From contig NZ_SPEY01000114.1 in the NCBI RefSeq assembly GCF_009360615.1, positions 1-52,788 of the forward strand: a stretch of DNA of 52,788 bases, in the 5' to 3' direction. The stretch is from Comamonas sp. (lineage in GTDB: Bacteria; Pseudomonadota; Gammaproteobacteria; Burkholderiales; Burkholderiaceae_C). The notes beneath the pieces are model-generated. The model was not told where the DNA came from. It searched no databases and saw only the letters and a program-made list of their open reading frames with translations. The position numbers and the translations under genes were made by a program. This document shows positions 8,186 to 15,589 of this stretch, in pieces (the first letter of the stretch is position 1; each line of letters starts with the position of its first letter).

Positions 8186-8441
8186 TCTTGACCCTTGATA
8201 AAAATAAAAAATCCGCGAATGAATTGCGGATTAGTAACGTTGTGGTGAACAGGATTCTAGAAAGAAAATAATGGAATGCTCTGAATTTCAGAACATTTGA
8301 TGCAAATGATCGCCGAGTATTGAAAATCAATACCGGCGGTATTTATTTCAATATGTAACCGAAATTCAACGGCGCTATTCCTTTTCCGGTGGAAGCACCG
8401 AATATCGGCGATCCGGATCAATGCCGCGAAGTCTGCGCCAT
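8186..8441. promoter_or_regulatory. AT-rich leader/regulatory region before ydgA with three dyads
   Basis: Markedly AT-richer than its surroundings. It carries (i) a hairpin AATCCGC (8210-8216) / GCGGATT (8226-8232) followed on the minus strand by a T-rich tract, i.e. a terminator-like structure in the ydgA leader; (ii) a 23-bp imperfect dyad 8275-8297 with TCTGAA/TTCAGA arms; (iii) a nested dyad 8318-8353 with TATTGAAA/TTTCAATA outside and AATACCG/CGGTATT inside. Items ii and iii look like operators. The regulator is unknown. Confidence 0.6.
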
Positions 8442-8472
8442 AAAAAAGGCTGCCAGGGTATCTGGCAGCCTT
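8442..8472 (-). terminator. Rho-independent terminator of glnS
   Basis: Perfect 11-bp stem AAGGCTGCCAG (8446-8456) and CTGGCAGCCTT (8462-8472), loop of five bases, with six T on the minus strand (A 8442-8447 on plus). Separates glnS from ydgA. Confidence 0.9.
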
Positions 8473-8492
8473 GCTGAAACCGGAGGGCTTGT

Positions 8493-10310
8493 TTACTTGC
8501 TCCAGCTGTCCTTGAGTCCGGTGATCTTGTTGAAAACGGGCTTGTCGATCTGGTGATCCTTGCGGTCGGCCACAAAGTAGCCAAAACGCTCGAATTGGAA
8601 CTTGTCGTCGGCCAGGGCCGCCTTGAGCGAGGGCTCTACATACGCGGAGACCACCTTCAGACTGTCGGGGTTCAGCAGACTCAGAAAATCCTTGCCACCG
8701 GCATCGGGTTGCGGATCGGTGAACAGGCGGTCGTACATGCGCACTTCGGCCTGCAGGCCGTCAGCCACGCCCACCCAGGTGATGGCCGCCTTGACCTTGA
8801 CGCTGTCGGCACCCGGTGTGCCGCTCTTGGTGTCGGGCACCACGGTGGCCAGCACCTTGGTCACATGGCCAGCGGCATCCGTTTCGGCGCCCGTGCATTC
8901 GATCACATAGCCGCCCTTGAGGCGAACCTTGTTGCCGGGGAACAGGCGCTTGTAGCCCTTGGGTGGTACTTCTGCAAAGTCCTCGCGCTCGATCCACACC
9001 TCACGGCCCAGGGTGAAGCGGCGCTCCGGAGCGGTTTCGCCGTCTGCTGCATGGGGCAGGGCGGGCAGGTGACAGTCCTCCAGGTGCTCGGCGCTGCCAA
9101 ACACTTCGGCCCAGTTGGTGAGTTCGAGCTTGACCGGATCCAGGACGACCATGGCGCGATGGGCCTTGTTTTCCAGGTCTTCACGCAGGCAGCCGTCCAG
9201 CGTGCCGTAGTCGATCCAGGCGTAGTCCTTGGTCACGCCGATGCGTTCGCAGAAGTTGCGGATGGACGCTGGCGTGTAGCCGCGCCTGCGCAGACCGACC
9301 ACGGTGGGCATGCGCGGGTCGTCCCAGCCGGTGACGAACTGGTTGTCCACCAGGTGCTTGAGCTTGCGCTTGCTGGTGATCACGTAGGTGAGGTTCAGGC
9401 GCGAGAACTCGTACTGGCGGGGCTGGGGTGCGTCGATCAGACCGCCTTCGCGCAGATGGTTCAGCAGCCAGTCATAGAAAGGACGCTGATCCTCGAACTC
9501 CAGCGTGCAGATGGAGTGGGTGATGTGTTCGTAGGCATCCTCGATGGGGTGCGCAAAGGTGTACATCGGGTAGATGCACCACTGGTTGCCGGTGTTGTGG
9601 TGCTCGGCATGGCGCACGCGGTAGATGGCCGGGTCGCGCAGGTTGATATTGGGCGCGGCCATGTCGATCTTGGCGCGCAGCACGGCGGCGCCATCGGCGA
9701 GCTTGCCATCCTTCATGTCGGCAAAGCGCTGCAGGTTTTCGGCCACGGAGCGGCCGCGGAACGGGCTGTTCACGCCGGGACGGGTGAAGTCGCCACGGTT
9801 GGCCTTCATCTCGTCGGCCGACTGCTCGTCCACATAGGCCAGACCCTGCTCGATCAGGTAGACCGCGCAGCGGTGCATGAAATCGAAATAGTTGCTGGCA
9901 AAGTACAGGTTCTCGTGCCCGTCGGCATCCTTCCAGTCAAAGCCCAGCCATTTGACGGCGTCGATGATGCCGTCCACGTACTCCTGGTCTTCCTTTTCCG
10001 GGTTGGTGTCGTCGAAGCGCAGATGGCAGACGCCTCCGAAGTCCCGTGCCAGACCGAAGTTCAGGCAGATGGACTTCGCATGACCCACGTGCAGATAGCC
10101 ATTGGGCTCTGGCGGAAAGCGGGTGCGGATCTTGGCTTCATCGATCCGGCCGCTCTGGTGATGCTGGGCATCGCCAGGCGCGCCGCCCCAGTGACGGGTG
10201 GCATAAGTGCCCTTGTCCAGATCCGATTCGATAATCTGGCGCAGGAAGTTGGTGGGCTTGACCGCTTCAGGGGCGGAGTTGTTGGATTTGGAGGCGTCAG
10301 CAGAGCTCAT
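8493..10310 (-). CDS. glnS: Glutamine--tRNA ligase
   Basis: A 605-residue class I aminoacyl-tRNA synthetase that charges tRNA-Gln. The ATP-binding HIGH motif appears as HVGH (74-77) in PPEPNGYLHVGHAK, the KMSKS loop as ITSKRK (311-316), and the C-terminal half has the two anticodon-binding beta-barrels. Length is ~50 residues more than E. coli GlnRS, because of an N-terminal extension (residues 1-25, polar, probably disordered) and an insertion in the C-terminal barrels. The C-terminus is a conserved DFxRFGYFVADRKDHQ-type segment. Presence of GlnRS implies direct glutaminylation of tRNA. The start ATG at 10310 has no very strong ribosome site, so the N-terminal extension is uncertain. Confidence 0.97.
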   Translation of the reverse strand: MSSADASKSNNSAPEAVKPTNFLRQIIESDLDKGTYATRHWGGAPGDAQHHQSGRIDEAKIRTRFPPEPNGYLHVGHAKSICLNFGLARDFGGVCHLRFDDTNPEKEDQEYVDGIIDAVKWLGFDWKDADGHENLYFASNYFDFMHRCAVYLIEQGLAYVDEQSADEMKANRGDFTRPGVNSPFRGRSVAENLQRFADMKDGKLADGAAVLRAKIDMAAPNINLRDPAIYRVRHAEHHNTGNQWCIYPMYTFAHPIEDAYEHITHSICTLEFEDQRPFYDWLLNHLREGGLIDAPQPRQYEFSRLNLTYVITSKRKLKHLVDNQFVTGWDDPRMPTVVGLRRRGYTPASIRNFCERIGVTKDYAWIDYGTLDGCLREDLENKAHRAMVVLDPVKLELTNWAEVFGSAEHLEDCHLPALPHAADGETAPERRFTLGREVWIEREDFAEVPPKGYKRLFPGNKVRLKGGYVIECTGAETDAAGHVTKVLATVVPDTKSGTPGADSVKVKAAITWVGVADGLQAEVRMYDRLFTDPQPDAGGKDFLSLLNPDSLKVVSAYVEPSLKAALADDKFQFERFGYFVADRKDHQIDKPVFNKITGLKDSWSK

Positions 10311-10511
10311 CGCACCATTTTAGGCCTGCTGCCAAGACCTCGGGTCGATCTGCGGACACTGCAGTCTGGCCTCGTGTGCATTTGGTCACAATGTTTTTCA
10401 GGAACCATGCCATCCTGACGGGACTCTGAAACGTTATATCCACAAGGACCGAAGGTGCGGCACAGAATGTCAGGCCTGCCCCGGTGACTCATAAACAGAG
10501 GAGAGATTGTC

Positions 10512-10865
10512 ATGTCCAGAACAACTTCCCCCCGCATGGCCAAGCTGCTTGCCGCTGGCTCTATCGTTGTCGCAGGCCTGATGGCTGCTGCAGGCGCCCA
10601 GGCGCATGGCGGCGTCAGCCTGTCGGTCGGAATCGGCGTGCCCGGCGTGGCCGTGGGGTTAGGCGCTCCTGTCTATGCCACGCCCTATGTGGCTCCGGCG
10701 CCGGTCTATATGCCGCCGCGTCCCGTCTACTATGCGCCTCCGGCACCGGTCTACTACGCCCCCCCGCCGCCCGTGTATCGTCCCGCACCCGTGATGGTCG
10801 TGCCCGGCCCGGTCTACTACGGCGGCCCGCGCTGGCGCGGTCATCACCACCATCACTATCGCTGA
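10512..10865 (+). CDS. Small secreted Pro/Tyr-rich protein
   Basis: 117 residues. A signal peptide (positively charged start, hydrophobic LLAAGSIVVAGLMAAAGAQA, cleavage after AQA near residue 31) is followed by a short Gly/Val segment and then tandem PVYYAPP/PVY repeats (residues ~53-100), ending RWRGHHHHHYR. The start has a good GAGGAGA ribosome site about 8 bases upstream. This type of short repeat-rich periplasmic protein with a His-rich end is common in Comamonadaceae and Burkholderiales; function is unknown, and metal binding by the His tail or cell-wall association is only a guess. It ends at a strong terminator and appears monocistronic. Confidence 0.75.
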   Translation: MSRTTSPRMAKLLAAGSIVVAGLMAAAGAQAHGGVSLSVGIGVPGVAVGLGAPVYATPYVAPAPVYMPPRPVYYAPPAPVYYAPPPPVYRPAPVMVVPGPVYYGGPRWRGHHHHHYR

Positions 10866-10905
10866 TGGCATCGACGCCAGAGCCCTGAAAGGCTCTGCAC
10901 CACAG

Positions 10906-10930
10906 ACGGCTGCCCAGGCAGCCGTTTTTT
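10906..10930 (+). terminator. Rho-independent terminator
   Basis: Stem ACGGCTGC (10906-10913) and GCAGCCGT (10918-10925) with a 4-base loop and T run to 10930, between the Pro/Tyr-rich gene and aroQ. Confidence 0.88.
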
Positions 10931-10998
10931 ATGCCTGCAGGCCAGCTGCCGCGCTCGCATAATCCGCAGCAGTCCACAAAAATCAGGAGCGTGCTTTC

Positions 10999-11442
10999 GT
11001 GAAAACCGTCTATGTCCTCAATGGCCCCAATCTCAATCTGCTGGGCATGCGCGAACCTGCCATCTATGGCTCGGCCACGCTGGCCGATGTCCGGCTGCTT
11101 TGCGAGAAAGCCTGTGCCCGTCACGGGCTGAATCTGGAGTTCCGCCAGAGCAACCACGAGGGCGAACTGGTGGACTGGATTCACGAGGCAGGCCGGCTGC
11201 ACGCCAAGGGGGAGTTGCAGGCGCTGATCATGAACGCTGCGGCCTATACCCATACCAGTGTGGCGATTCTGGATGCCGTCAAGGGAACGGCTGTGCCGCT
11301 GGTGGAACTGCATATCAGCAATGTCCATGCACGGGAGAGCTTTCGCCACCATTCCTATCTGTCTGCCACGGCGCGTGCGGTGATGTGCGGCTTTGGCGTG
11401 GCCGGCTACGGCCTGGCCATCGATGCGGTGGCGCAGTGGTGA
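10999..11442 (+). CDS. aroQ: Type II 3-dehydroquinate dehydratase
   Basis: 147 residues, the usual size. It catalyses the third shikimate step, 3-dehydroquinate to 3-dehydroshikimate, as a cytosolic dodecamer. Diagnostic segments are NGPNLNLLG with the catalytic Tyr in IYGSATL, RQSNHEGELVDWIHEA, NAAAYTHTSVAILDA and ELHISNVHARESFRHHSY. The segment usually written NPGAYTHTS reads NAAAYTHTS here. The stop overlaps the GTG start of the next gene by 4 bases (GTGA), so translation is likely coupled to the hydrolase and then to arfB. Start ATG at 10999 is preceded by AGGAG at 10986-10990. Confidence 0.96.
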   Translation: MKTVYVLNGPNLNLLGMREPAIYGSATLADVRLLCEKACARHGLNLEFRQSNHEGELVDWIHEAGRLHAKGELQALIMNAAAYTHTSVAILDAVKGTAVPLVELHISNVHARESFRHHSYLSATARAVMCGFGVAGYGLAIDAVAQW

Positions 11443-12374
11443 CATCGGCAATTGAAGCAGCCCGATCCCTGGAGCAGGTCTCGCTGGAGCTGGGTATTGT
11501 GCTGCCGGAGGCCATTGCCCGGCTGCAGTCCATGGCGCGGCGCGTACGGACCCGGCTCGGCGAAGCCGCCGACAGCGGCTCGATGGTCTGGCACGGCTGG
11601 CAGCCCCCGGCTGGGGTGGCGCAGCGCGGCTTGCCGCTGGTGCTGCTGCATGGCGGCAGCGGCAGCTGGACCCATTGGCTGCGCGTGATTGAGCCGCTGA
11701 CCGAGGCGGGCTATAGCCTGTGGCTGGCCGATCTCCCGGGTTTTGGCGAATCCGACGGTGTGCCCGGCGGCACGGATGTGGACACCATGCTGGAGCCTCT
11801 GGCCTGTGGCATCCGACAGCTGCTGGGCGACGGCGGCACAGCGCCGGTCTGCGATCTGGTCGGTTTTTCCTTTGGCGGCATGGCCGCCGGTCTGCTGGCC
11901 GCCGCGCATCCAGAGCTGGCCCGCAAGCTGGTGGTGGTCGGTGCACCCGGCATGGGAATGACCGAAGCTCGAAATGTCCGTCTGCTGGGCTGGCGTCATC
12001 TGCCCGGGCTGGAGGCGCAGATGCAGGCGCATCGCCACAACATCGCGGCCCTCATGCTGCATGATGCGGCGCGGATCGATGCAGAGACGCTGGCGCTGCA
12101 TGCGCTCAATGTGGCTCGTGACCGGCTGCCGCGCAGACGGCTGTCGCGCACCGATGTGCTGGCCCGGGCGCTGACCCGTATCAAGGTGCCGGTGGCGGCG
12201 ATCTATGGCGAGCATGACCCTCTGTATGCAGGCTGCCTGGACACGTTGCAAGCCCTGATGCAGCGTCAGTGCCAGGGGGGGCTGGACTGGCAGGTGATGC
12301 GGGGCGTCGGCCATTGGGCCCAGCACGAGGACTCGACCGCATTCTGCGCCGCGCTGCAGGAGGTTCTGCCGTGA
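11439..12374 (+). CDS. Alpha/beta hydrolase fold protein
   Basis: 311 residues from the GTG at 11439, which overlaps the aroQ stop in GTGA; the frame is open further upstream only as antisense-free overlap with aroQ. Catalytic triad candidates: Ser144 in GFSFG, Asp260 in GEHDPLY and His292 in GVGHWAQHE. An oxyanion-hole HGGSGSW motif is at 71-77. It has an N-terminal helical extension of ~50 residues (SLEQVSLELGIVLPEAIARLQ). Such enzymes hydrolyse esters, lactones or C-C bonds; the sequence does not define the substrate. Its stop overlaps the next GTG start, making a coupled aroQ-hydrolase-arfB unit. Confidence 0.88.
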   Translation: MTSAIEAARSLEQVSLELGIVLPEAIARLQSMARRVRTRLGEAADSGSMVWHGWQPPAGVAQRGLPLVLLHGGSGSWTHWLRVIEPLTEAGYSLWLADLPGFGESDGVPGGTDVDTMLEPLACGIRQLLGDGGTAPVCDLVGFSFGGMAAGLLAAAHPELARKLVVVGAPGMGMTEARNVRLLGWRHLPGLEAQMQAHRHNIAALMLHDAARIDAETLALHALNVARDRLPRRRLSRTDVLARALTRIKVPVAAIYGEHDPLYAGCLDTLQALMQRQCQGGLDWQVMRGVGHWAQHEDSTAFCAALQEVLP

Positions 12375-12781
12375 GCCATGCCGCCGTCTTCGAGCTGACC
12401 GAGGCCGATGTGCAATGGAGTGCCGTGCGCTCCCAGGGGCCGGGCGGCCAGAATGTGAACAAGGTGGCCAGCGCCGTGCATCTGCGCTTTGATGTCCGGG
12501 CCTCGCGTCTGCCGGCCGATGTGCAGCAGCGCCTGCTGGCACTGGGCGATTCGCGCATCACCACCGATGGGGTGGTGGTCATCAAGGCGCAGAAATACCG
12601 CACCCAGGAACACAATCTGTGGGATGGGCTGCAGCGCCTCAATGCACTGGTGGCAACGGTTGCCAGGCCACCCCGTCCGCGCAGGCCCACCAAGCCGACC
12701 TGGGGATCGCAGCAAAGACGCCTGCAGGGCAAAAGCCTGCGCTCCGGCATCAAGGCCTTGCGCGGCCGGGTGCAGGACTGA
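12371..12781 (+). CDS. arfB: Alternative ribosome-rescue factor / peptidyl-tRNA hydrolase ArfB
   Basis: 136 residues from the GTG at 12371. It contains the GGQ motif (G25-G26-Q27, RSQGPGGQNVNKV) that hydrolyses peptidyl-tRNA in the ribosomal P site, and the C-terminal basic tail (RPRRPTKPTWGSQQRR, then GKSLRSGIKALRGR) that enters the empty mRNA channel of stalled ribosomes. It lacks the codon-recognition domain of release factors, which separates ArfB/YaeJ from RF1/RF2. The start overlaps the hydrolase stop by 4 bases. Role: rescue of ribosomes stalled on non-stop mRNA, backing up tmRNA. Confidence 0.95.
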   Translation: MSHAAVFELTEADVQWSAVRSQGPGGQNVNKVASAVHLRFDVRASRLPADVQQRLLALGDSRITTDGVVVIKAQKYRTQEHNLWDGLQRLNALVATVARPPRPRRPTKPTWGSQQRRLQGKSLRSGIKALRGRVQD

Positions 12782-12833
12782 GCTTGTGTAGCGCCAAAGC
12801 CACGCGCTGGCTGCGCAGTTGTATCAAAAAAAC

Positions 12834-12862
12834 GCAACCCGCTTCCTCGGGACGCGGGTTGC
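12834..12862 (-). terminator. Hairpin with minus-strand T tract behind arfB
   Basis: Perfect 9-bp stem GCAACCCGC (12834-12842) and GCGGGTTGC (12854-12862). The T tract is on the minus strand (A run 12826-12832 on plus), so it terminates transcription coming from the right, although no minus-strand gene ends here. It may also fold in the arfB transcript. Confidence 0.5.
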
Positions 12863-12889
12863 CGCCTCGGTCGGCTGCGGGTCTGCGCT

Positions 12890-12951
12890 ATATTGTTTTG
12901 ATAGCTGCAGTCGCAGAATGCAAAGGCGCTACAGCCAGTTTACCTATCAAA
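12890..12951. repeat. Copy of a dispersed Comamonadaceae-type intergenic motif
   Basis: Contains TTGATAGCTGC followed by CGCA, then GGCGCTACAGCC and a closing TATCAAAT. The 11-mer TTGATAGCTGC plus a near CGCA recurs at 32845. I recall this as a common small intergenic element in Comamonadaceae. No coding potential; it lies in the leader of the esterase gene. Confidence 0.5.
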
Positions 12952-12977
12952 TTTCGTGCTGCCTTCGGGAGTTGTCC

Positions 12978-13670
12978 ATGAGCACATTGCCTTTGACTTA
13001 TCTGGAGCGGCCCGCGCAGCTTGCCGCCGGTCGGCCTGCCTGGCTGCTGGTGCTCATGCATGGCGTGGGCAGCAACGAGAAGGATCTGTTCGGCCTGGTG
13101 CCTTATGTGCCGCCGCAGTTTCACGTGCTCAGTCTGCGTGCACCCTTTGCCATGGGCATGGGCGCCTATGCCTGGTTTCAGTTCACCGTGGATGCGGACG
13201 GCACGCGCCATATCAATGTTCCTCAGGAGCAGCAGGCGCGCATCTTGCTTCAGCAGACGGTGGAACAGGCAGCCCAGCAGCTCGATATTCCGCCAGAGCG
13301 TGTGGTGCTGGGAGGCTTCAGCCAGGGCGGCATCATGAGCCTGAGCCAGTTGCTGACGCAGCCCCAGACCTTGCGTGCCGCTCTGGTCTGGCACAGCCGT
13401 CTGTTGCCCGAGATCACGTCGCTGCACGCGCCCGCTGCCGCCTTCGAGGGCAAGTCGGCCTGGGTCAGCCACGGCACGTATGACAATGTGATTCCGCTGA
13501 CCAGCGCCCATGCCGTGCGTGACCGGCTGGCCTCCCTGCCCTTGCAACTGAGCTATCACGAGTATCCGGGCGCCCATGAGATCCGGCCCGAGGAGCTGCG
13601 TGCCAGCATGCAGTGGCTTCAGGAGCTGACGCAGTCGGCGGATGACTTCGGCAGCGAGGGCGATCAGTGA
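12978..13670 (+). CDS. Carboxylesterase/phospholipase family serine hydrolase
   Basis: 230 residues, Abhydrolase_2-like (carboxylesterase/lysophospholipase/acyl-protein thioesterase group). Catalytic triad candidates: Ser115 in GGFSQGG, Asp169 in HGTYDNVIP and His200 in YPGAHEI. The N-terminal HGVGSNEKDLFGLVPY segment forms the usual oxyanion region. The start ATG at 12978 has GGGAG 8 bases upstream; earlier in-frame starts fall in the intergenic repeat. Likely cytosolic, acting on short-chain esters or lysophospholipids; substrate unresolved. Its end overlaps the convergent SMR gene by 7 bases (13664-13670). Confidence 0.9.
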   Translation: MSTLPLTYLERPAQLAAGRPAWLLVLMHGVGSNEKDLFGLVPYVPPQFHVLSLRAPFAMGMGAYAWFQFTVDADGTRHINVPQEQQARILLQQTVEQAAQQLDIPPERVVLGGFSQGGIMSLSQLLTQPQTLRAALVWHSRLLPEITSLHAPAAAFEGKSAWVSHGTYDNVIPLTSAHAVRDRLASLPLQLSYHEYPGAHEIRPEELRASMQWLQELTQSADDFGSEGDQ

Positions 13671-13996
13671 CCGGCGGTCTTTGAAAACAGATTGATCACC
13701 AGCACGCCCCCCACGATCATGGCCATTCCGGCCAGCGCAGGGGCGTCGAGCTTCTGGCCCTGCCAGAAAAAGGCGACGGCCGAGACCAGAACGATGCCCA
13801 CTCCGGACCAGATCGCATAAGCCACGCCCGTGGGAACGGTGCGCAGCGTCAGCGACAGCAGATAGAACGAAATCGCATAGCCCACCAGAGCCACGGCAGT
13901 GGGGCCGAGCCTGGAGAAGCCCTCCGACCTGGCGAGGAAGGACGTGGCGATCACCTCGCAGAGGATGGCCAGGCCCAGATACAGGTAATTTGTCAT
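13664..13996 (-). CDS. Small multidrug resistance (SMR) exporter, EmrE-like
   Basis: 110 residues with four transmembrane helices, the exact size of EmrE. The essential proton/substrate Glu14 is present (LCEVIATSFL), and Tyr40, Tyr60 and Trp63 of the binding pocket are at the EmrE positions. It should work as an antiparallel dimer in the inner membrane, exchanging protons for cationic compounds such as quaternary ammonium or guanidinium ions. Only one SMR gene is present, so a homodimer is expected. The 3' ends of this gene and the esterase overlap tail-to-tail by 7 bp. Confidence 0.93.
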   Translation of the reverse strand: MTNYLYLGLAILCEVIATSFLARSEGFSRLGPTAVALVGYAISFYLLSLTLRTVPTGVAYAIWSGVGIVLVSAVAFFWQGQKLDAPALAGMAMIVGGVLVINLFSKTAGH

Positions 13997-14136
13997 TCAG
14001 GGCACTGTAGTGGGGCCAAGGCCGGCTGCTTGCCGGCCGTCGTCAAAACCCCGGGCCGCTTCCGGCCGCTATTGCCAGAGTCCGGCAGATGTGCACACAT
14101 CATCTTGGGCTCCGTCCCAGGCCCGGGCACGCAGGA

Positions 14137-14943
14137 TCAGATGGCGGGGTATTCGCCTGTGCCCTCGGGCCAGGGGGTCAGCACCTCGAACCCGGTTTCC
14201 GTCACCAGCACCATATGCTCCCATTGGGCGGACAGCGATTTGTCGTTGGTGATCACGGTCCAGCCGTCGGACAACTCGCGCGTGGCGGCCTTGCCGGCGT
14301 TGAGCATGGGCTCGATGGTGAAGATCATGCCGGGTTGCAGCATCAGTCCCTGCCCTGGCGTGCCGTAGTGCAGCACCTGAGGCTCGTCGTGATAGACCTT
14401 GCCGATGCCGTGACCGCAGTACTCGCGCACGATGGAAAAACGCTCGCGCTGGGCCACGGTCTGGATGGCATGGCCTACATCCCCCAGCGTGGCTCCGGGC
14501 CTGACGGCGCGGATGCCGGCCACCAGGGCCTCATAGGTGGTATTGACCAGGCGCCTGGCCAGATTGCTTGGCTGGCCCACGTAGTACATGCGGCTGGTGT
14601 CGCCGATCCAGCCTTCGGGCGTGGTCACCGCGACGTCGACATTGATGATGTCTCCGTCCTTGAGGACCTGCTTGGCATCGGGGATGCCATGGCAGACCAC
14701 GTGGTTGACGGAAGTGCACACGGTCTTGGGAAAACCGTAATAGCCCACATTGGTGGGCGTGCATTTCAGATCGTTGACGATGTAGTCGTGACAGATCTTG
14801 TCCAGCTCCTCGGTGCTCACGCCGGGCTGCACATGGGGCGTGAGCATGGCCAGCACCTTGGCGGCCAGGCCGCCGGCCTTGCGCGAGAGGTAGATGTCGG
14901 TCGCATCATGGATGGGCACGACTTTCTGCTTGCCGCGCTTCAT
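14137..14943 (-). CDS. map: Type I methionine aminopeptidase
   Basis: 268 residues. It removes the initiator Met from nascent proteins. All five metal ligands are visible: Asp103 (NVDV), Asp115 (GDTS), His178 (CGHGIG), Glu211 (FTIEPM) and Glu242 (QWEH); His85 (CHGIPD) matches the substrate-contact His. It is not next to rpsB, where the main map usually lies, and starts with the overlap TCAT/ATGA to the upstream ParD-like gene, so it is probably a second, accessory map copy whose expression is coupled to that regulator. A C-terminal tail of ~10 residues after VLTPWPEG is variable. Confidence 0.95.
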   Translation of the reverse strand: MKRGKQKVVPIHDATDIYLSRKAGGLAAKVLAMLTPHVQPGVSTEELDKICHDYIVNDLKCTPTNVGYYGFPKTVCTSVNHVVCHGIPDAKQVLKDGDIINVDVAVTTPEGWIGDTSRMYYVGQPSNLARRLVNTTYEALVAGIRAVRPGATLGDVGHAIQTVAQRERFSIVREYCGHGIGKVYHDEPQVLHYGTPGQGLMLQPGMIFTIEPMLNAGKAATRELSDGWTVITNDKSLSAQWEHMVLVTETGFEVLTPWPEGTGEYPAI

Positions 14944-15203
14944 TGCATGCCTCCCACCAGGCGCACTGGACGAGGGCGGCGCACGGCGGCGTCGGCCTCA
15001 TGTGCGTTGACAGGCTGCAGTGCACGCTCGGCTTGCTGCAGCAGCATGGCGCAGATGCCTTCGTAATTGAGCTGGGGGTGATGCTCGGCCAACTGGCCTA
15101 CACGCAGCCAGTGCTCGGCCTGGGCATTGATGGAGCGGCCGAGGGCAGCGCTGGAGACACGAATCTGGTCGTGCAACTGGTCTGAAATTTTGACGATTCC
15201 CAT
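14940..15203 (-). CDS. ParD-like antitoxin-family protein
   Basis: 87 residues. The N-terminal part (MGIVKISDQLHDQIRVSSAALGRSINAQAEHWLRVG) has the ribbon-helix-helix look of ParD_like proteins (beta strand GIVKISD, two helices, conserved SRSINAQAEHW-type core), expected to bind DNA as a dimer. No ParE or other toxin gene is adjacent; instead it overlaps the methionine aminopeptidase start by 4 bases. A perfect palindrome TATACG-TTT-CGTATA (15225-15239) lies 22 bp upstream of the start and is a plausible autoregulatory operator. Shine-Dalgarno is weak. Confidence 0.8.
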   Translation of the reverse strand: MGIVKISDQLHDQIRVSSAALGRSINAQAEHWLRVGQLAEHHPQLNYEGICAMLLQQAERALQPVNAHEADAAVRRPRPVRLVGGMQ

Positions 15204-15224
15204 GGCCGAGCATCATAAGCCCGG

Positions 15225-15239
15225 TATACGTTTCGTATA
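15225..15239. promoter_or_regulatory. Palindromic operator candidate for the ParD-like/map pair
   Basis: TATACG TTT CGTATA, a perfect 6-bp inverted repeat with 3-bp centre, overlaps a possible minus-strand promoter (TTGCGT at 15252-15247, 18 bp, TATACC at 15228-15223). Position and symmetry fit binding of a ribbon-helix-helix dimer. Confidence 0.5.
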
Positions 15240-15479
15240 TTGACAAACGCAAATTGCATGGTTGAAGCAGCGGTTTTGCCGCTGCTTGACAGGCGCAGTT
15301 CGTCGCACAGGGTTTCAAGCCCCTTCCGAATGACATGGTGCTCAAGAAGTTGATAGCGCGCCACGCTTGATTGGCATTGCTTGTAGCTTGGGTCGTTCAG
15401 AAAACTGAAAGCTTTTGAAGCCAGGCTTGCGTCCATGCTGCTCAAGTCTTATAAAAGATATATATCATCAGTATTTGCC

Positions 15480-15507
15480 TTGTCCATATTGAGTTTCCTG
15501 CTATAAA
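15480..15507 (+). promoter_or_regulatory. Sigma-70 promoter candidate for the NADH dehydrogenase gene
   Basis: TTGTCC (15480-15485), 16-bp spacer, TATAAA (15502-15507). The expected start near 15514 leaves a leader of ~75 bases before the ATG at 15590. Confidence 0.55.
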
Positions 15508-15589
15508 AATTGAAGAACAATCAATGCGTGCCAGACATCTTGAGATGTTCTGGCGTCCGGTTACAACAGACGCAGAGTCAGGGTCGTTC

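Larger units (their letters stand above)
15204..15589. other. 386-bp divergent intergenic region
   Basis: Contains the ParD-side palindrome (15225-15239), a perfect 9-bp hairpin AAGCAGCGG/CCGCTGCTT (15265-15287) without a T tract, and toward the right an AT-rich tract with the promoter of the NADH dehydrogenase gene (15480-15507). A minus-strand open frame across 15098-15445 overlaps the ParD-like gene and has no family features; I do not call it. Confidence 0.6.

Noticed and set aside
10615..11946. Minus-strand frame across aroQ and the hydrolase
   Set aside because: Antisense to conserved genes; composition is that of a shadow frame.
15098..15445. Minus-strand frame upstream of the ParD-like gene
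   Set aside because: Overlaps the ParD-like gene and its palindrome, with no similarity that I recognise and no ribosome site.
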